Assembly (NCBI RefSeq): GCF_011440275.1
Contig: NZ_JAAOIV010000005.1
Location: forward strand, 62,001-126,000
DNA length: 64,000 nt
Origin: Metallococcus carri
GTDB taxonomy: Bacteria > Actinomycetota > Actinomycetes > Actinomycetales > Dermatophilaceae
Direction of reading: 5' to 3'
The notes under the pieces are model-generated. The model was not told the origin of the DNA. It saw only the letters and a list, made by a program, of their open reading frames with translations, and made no database searches. The position numbers and the translations under genes were made by a program. Shown here in pieces: positions 61,494 through 64,000 of this stretch (positions within the stretch are counted from its first letter, which is position 1; each line of letters starts with the position of its first letter).

Positions 61494-62258
61494 GTGAGCG
61501 CGGTCGCCACAGCGGCAGGTCTGGTCAGCTTTCCGGTCGGCGCCGGGATCGCAGGCGCGGCGCTTGCCGCCTGGCGAAAGCCCGGGCCGCGGCTGACCAG
61601 CGCGGTCCAGCACTTCGCCGCCGGGGTGGTCCTCGCCGCGGTCGCCGGTGAGGTGCTACCCGACCTTCGTTCCGAAGGTCGCCTCGGCGCGGTCGTCGTC
61701 GGCTTTGCCACAGGTGTAGCGCTGCTGCTCGCCCTGGGAGCCTGGTCCCGCCGACGCGAGGCCGCAGCTACTTCCGGCACGGCGGCGTCGTCGGCACACC
61801 TCGGCGCCGCCGGGACCTCGGCGCTGCCGCTGGGGATGCTCGTCGCTGTCGGTATCGACCTGCTCATCGACGGCACGCTGGTCGGGCTGGGCGCCACCCT
61901 CGGCTCACGACAAGGGCTGATCCTCACCGTCGCCCTGACCCTGGAAATTCTGTTCCTGGCAGTGTCGGTGTGCATCGAACTGCTCGAAGCCGGCGTTGCG
62001 CGAACGCGCGCGGCGGTCATCTGTGCGGCGCTCGGCCTGGCCACCGCCGTCGGCGCCATCGGCTCAGCACTACTGCTCGGCGACGCCTCCAAGACCGTGC
62101 TCGCCGCCGTCTTGGCCTTCGGCGCCGCCGCGCTGCTGTATCTGGTCGTGGAAGAACTGCTCGTCGAAGCTCACGAACAGAGCGAAACCGCACTGCTCGG
62201 GGCGATGTTCTTCGCCGGCTTCCTCGGGCTCTACATCCTTGCCGAACTGGGCGGGTGA
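61494..62258 (+). CDS. ZIP-family metal transporter
   Basis: 254 residues with about seven or eight membrane segments. The ZIP motifs are AVGIDLLIDGTLVGLG and LLYLVVEELLVEAHE. Metal uptake, probably zinc, is likely, although the cluster otherwise codes for export. The start (GTG) is uncertain. Confidence 0.8.
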   Translation: MSAVATAAGLVSFPVGAGIAGAALAAWRKPGPRLTSAVQHFAAGVVLAAVAGEVLPDLRSEGRLGAVVVGFATGVALLLALGAWSRRREAAATSGTAASSAHLGAAGTSALPLGMLVAVGIDLLIDGTLVGLGATLGSRQGLILTVALTLEILFLAVSVCIELLEAGVARTRAAVICAALGLATAVGAIGSALLLGDASKTVLAAVLAFGAAALLYLVVEELLVEAHEQSETALLGAMFFAGFLGLYILAELGG

Positions 62259-62404
62259 CTGCGGTGCCACGCCTCCTTGCCGATGGCAGGGCGTTGGTAA
62301 GCGCAGCTGACTTCACGTTCGGCGCGCCGAGTTCTATAGTTGGGGTTGGCAGTGTGATATCTCGCGCGTAGCGCCGGGCCTCGGCTCCGATCGAGGCAGC
62401 TAAC

Positions 62405-62446
62405 TCTCTAGGAACTGCCACGGCACAGTCCCTGACGTCCTAGAGA
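62405..62446 (+). promoter_or_regulatory. 5'-leader inverted repeat before the 62462 gene
   Basis: A perfect 9-bp repeat, TCTCTAGGA with TCCTAGAGA, and a 24-nt loop end directly at the AAGGAG ribosome site. It could control translation or bind a regulator. A weak call. Confidence 0.4.
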
Positions 62447-62461
62447 AGGAGAACGCCCGTC

Positions 62462-62821
62462 ATGTTGTTCGCCGCAAGTTGGTCGCTCAGCTCCCGCCTC
62501 CACGGTGCGTTCCAGTCTTACGCGCTTAGCAACATCGTCATCCGCCGCGTACATACTCGTTCCGGCATCAAGTGGGGCGCGCTCGTCGGCGCGTTCGGTG
62601 TGGTCGTCTACGGCGCTGTCATGGTCGGGGCGGTCGCGCTGCTCCACGACGGAGCGCCCGGCTGGATCAACCTCATCGTGCTGATCGCGTTCTGGAACAT
62701 CATCAAGTTCGCTGTGCTGGTCCCGGTGTCGGTTGTCCGGCTGCTGCGCGTCCGCCATCAAGAACGGGCGATCGTTCGCGAGTACGAACGCCGAGCGGGG
62801 GTCACCGCGACAAACGCCTGA
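62462..62821 (+). CDS. Small two-span membrane protein ("sulfate permease"-annotated family)
   Basis: 119 residues. The N-terminal pattern SNIVIRRVHTRSGIKWG and two hydrophobic segments (GAFGVVVYGAVMVGAVALL, WINLIVLIAFWNIIKFAVLV) match a small actinobacterial family often labelled sulfate permease without evidence. True role unknown. Confidence 0.7.
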   Translation: MLFAASWSLSSRLHGAFQSYALSNIVIRRVHTRSGIKWGALVGAFGVVVYGAVMVGAVALLHDGAPGWINLIVLIAFWNIIKFAVLVPVSVVRLLRVRHQERAIVREYERRAGVTATNA

Positions 62822-62841
62822 GCGCTGCCTGCAACGGAATG

Positions 62842-63324
62842 TCAGCCGTCGCGAAGCAGCGGCGGGCGTTGCCGGCGGAACTCCGTAGGTGACATTCCGT
62901 AGACGGCACGGAAGGCCCGGCTGGCGTATTTCGCGTCCCACCCCACGGCCCGGGCGACGGCAGCTACCGGGAGGTCTGTTGACGCGAGCAGCCGGGCCAT
63001 GTGCTGCACCCGTAGCTGGCGGAGACAGGCCATCGGGCTCAGGCCAACCGTGGCTTCGAGTACCCGCACGACTTGTGAACGCGACAAATGCACTGCCTCA
63101 GCCAGCGAGTCCAAGGTCCACGGCTCGGCCAATCGCGATGACAACAGCCGAAGCACGACGACGGCATGGCCCCGTGTGACTCCGCGCGGGACCGCTGTGC
63201 GTTCGATGATGTCCGGGCACTCCGAGATCACGTCGTCGGGCCGGCGGTCCCCTGAGCCGCCAGCGCCGGGCTGGCGAGGCAGCGCGTTTTCCGGCGTGCC
63301 GTCAGCTGGCGGCTTCGGGCTCAT
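62842..63324 (-). CDS. AraC-family regulator
   Basis: 160 residues. The C-terminal two HTH motifs are complete (LDSLAEAVHLSRSQVVRVLE and VAAVARAVGWDAKYASRAFR, then GMSPTEFRR). The N-terminal 60 residues contain no clear sensor domain. It overlaps the MgtC-like stop (ATGA), so the two are cotranscribed. Confidence 0.85.
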   Translation of the reverse strand: MSPKPPADGTPENALPRQPGAGGSGDRRPDDVISECPDIIERTAVPRGVTRGHAVVVLRLLSSRLAEPWTLDSLAEAVHLSRSQVVRVLEATVGLSPMACLRQLRVQHMARLLASTDLPVAAVARAVGWDAKYASRAFRAVYGMSPTEFRRQRPPLLRDG

Positions 63325-64000
63325 GACTCGTCGGTGCCCTGTGTCGTGCTGGCCAGTGGAAGGGCTTCGTCGTGGACGACGGTCCAGTTCACCGAGTTGA
63401 CGCTGGGTTCGAGGCTGAGGCGGCTGACGGCGGCTTCGAGAGCGATGTCGTCGCGTCCTTGTCGGCTGATTTCGGCTTCGACGGCGACGAGGTCGCTGCC
63501 GAGGTCGAGGTCGTTGCTGTGTACTGCGCGGAGATGGAACTCGCCGTGGGTGAGGGCTTGGACGACGAGGGCTCGGATGTGGGCTTCGTGCTCGGCGCGG
63601 CAGACCGCGCGGAATCGGTAGACGGTCTCGATGTCGTCGGTGATCGGCAAGCGGTCGATATGGCGGGCGACCGGTCGCAGCGCCAGATGCACGATCATGA
63701 TCAGGGCCGCCCCGATGGTCGCCTCCAGGGGGTATCCGGCGCCGGAGAGGGTTCCCACAGCGGCGGAGCACCAGATGGTGGCGGCGGTGTTGATGCCGGT
63801 GACGTTCATGCCTTGGCGCAGGATCACGCCGCCGCCGAGGAACCCGACGCCGGAGACGATGTAGGCGGCGATGCGGGTGGGATCAGCCCCTTGCTCGCCT
63901 GCGAGGAGCACCGCGAATAGCTCGAACAGCGCCGCACCGAGCGCGACGAGTGCGTTCGTCCGCAGCCCGGCGCCGCGCTGGCGCCACTGCCTTTCGGCAC
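63321..64000 (-). CDS. MgtC/SapB-family membrane protein, 5' end cut by window
   Basis: The MgtC signature is present (PTRIAAYIVSGVGFLGGGVI, INTAATIWCSAAVGTLSGAG), followed by a C-terminal ACT-like soluble domain (about 100 residues). The frame stays open to the right window edge. MgtC-like proteins are linked to magnesium limitation and ATPase modulation. Confidence 0.88.
   Translation of the reverse strand, partial: AERQWRQRGAGLRTNALVALGAALFELFAVLLAGEQGADPTRIAAYIVSGVGFLGGGVILRQGMNVTGINTAATIWCSAAVGTLSGAGYPLEATIGAALIMIVHLALRPVARHIDRLPITDDIETVYRFRAVCRAEHEAHIRALVVQALTHGEFHLRAVHSNDLDLGSDLVAVEAEISRQGRDDIALEAAVSRLSLEPSVNSVNWTVVHDEALPLASTTQGTDES

Overview
The window is high-GC DNA with Actinomycetota-style features: GTG starts, ATGA/TGATG overlaps, rph-rdgB, a DUF3618/GroES pair and a CmtR-type metal sensor. 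Micrococcales is a plausible order, but the genus cannot be fixed from the sequence. The host chromosome fills 1-9357 and 53.6-64 kb. Between them sits a complete-looking siphovirus prophage of about 44.2 kb, integrated into the 3' end of a tRNA-Lys(CTT) gene. A perfect 38-bp direct repeat marks attL (9358-9395) and attR (53601-53638).

Left flank (1-9357): RNase PH (5' end cut by the window), RdgB, an Hsp31-type deglyase, a membrane-anchored sulfite-oxidase-family protein, tRNA-Leu, Bcp peroxiredoxin, DUF3618 and GroES-like proteins, a DUF559 protein, the threonine-degradation pair kbl-tdh and a DoxX protein. A family of roughly 53-bp intergenic repeats occurs here and not in the prophage.

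Prophage, left arm (+ strand, 9.4-12.6 kb): integrase, a HicA-like toxin with an HTH partner, then a coupled operon of a small acidic protein, an Aca2-like HTH protein and a full-length stand-alone Cas5e homologue. Two type I-E CRISPR-repeat-like hairpins exactly 61 nt apart follow directly. The late operon is on the minus strand and reads from 40 kb down to 12.7 kb: HNH, terminase, portal, protease/scaffold, capsid, connectors, tail proteins with a -1 frameshift chaperone, tape measure, minor tail proteins and a lysis cassette. A 3,578-bp block holding the lysis cassette is perfectly duplicated in tandem. The minus-strand early region (40.3-53.0 kb) has many small coupled ORFs, two ParB-like proteins, a possible sliding-clamp-like protein and an HNH/replication protein. 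An iterated 9-bp motif array lies between the early and late operons.

The lysogeny switch is split across the two prophage ends. The XRE repressor at 53.07 kb runs through attR and stops 1 bp past the core. In the excised circle its frame would continue 29 codons into sequence now at 9396-9485, ending in Pro-Ala-Ala, with int directly downstream. This is the layout of integration-dependent immunity described in mycobacteriophages such as BPs. The repressor end also carries a hairpin that replaces the tRNA-Lys terminator displaced by integration.

Right flank (53.6-64 kb): tRNA-Lys, a YihY-family protein, tRNA-His, oligoribonuclease, a PrsW-family protease, then a metal-homeostasis island with two ArsR/SmtB sensors, a CDF-like transporter, a second CDF broken by one base in a G6 run, a ZIP transporter, an AraC regulator and an MgtC/SapB protein cut by the window end.
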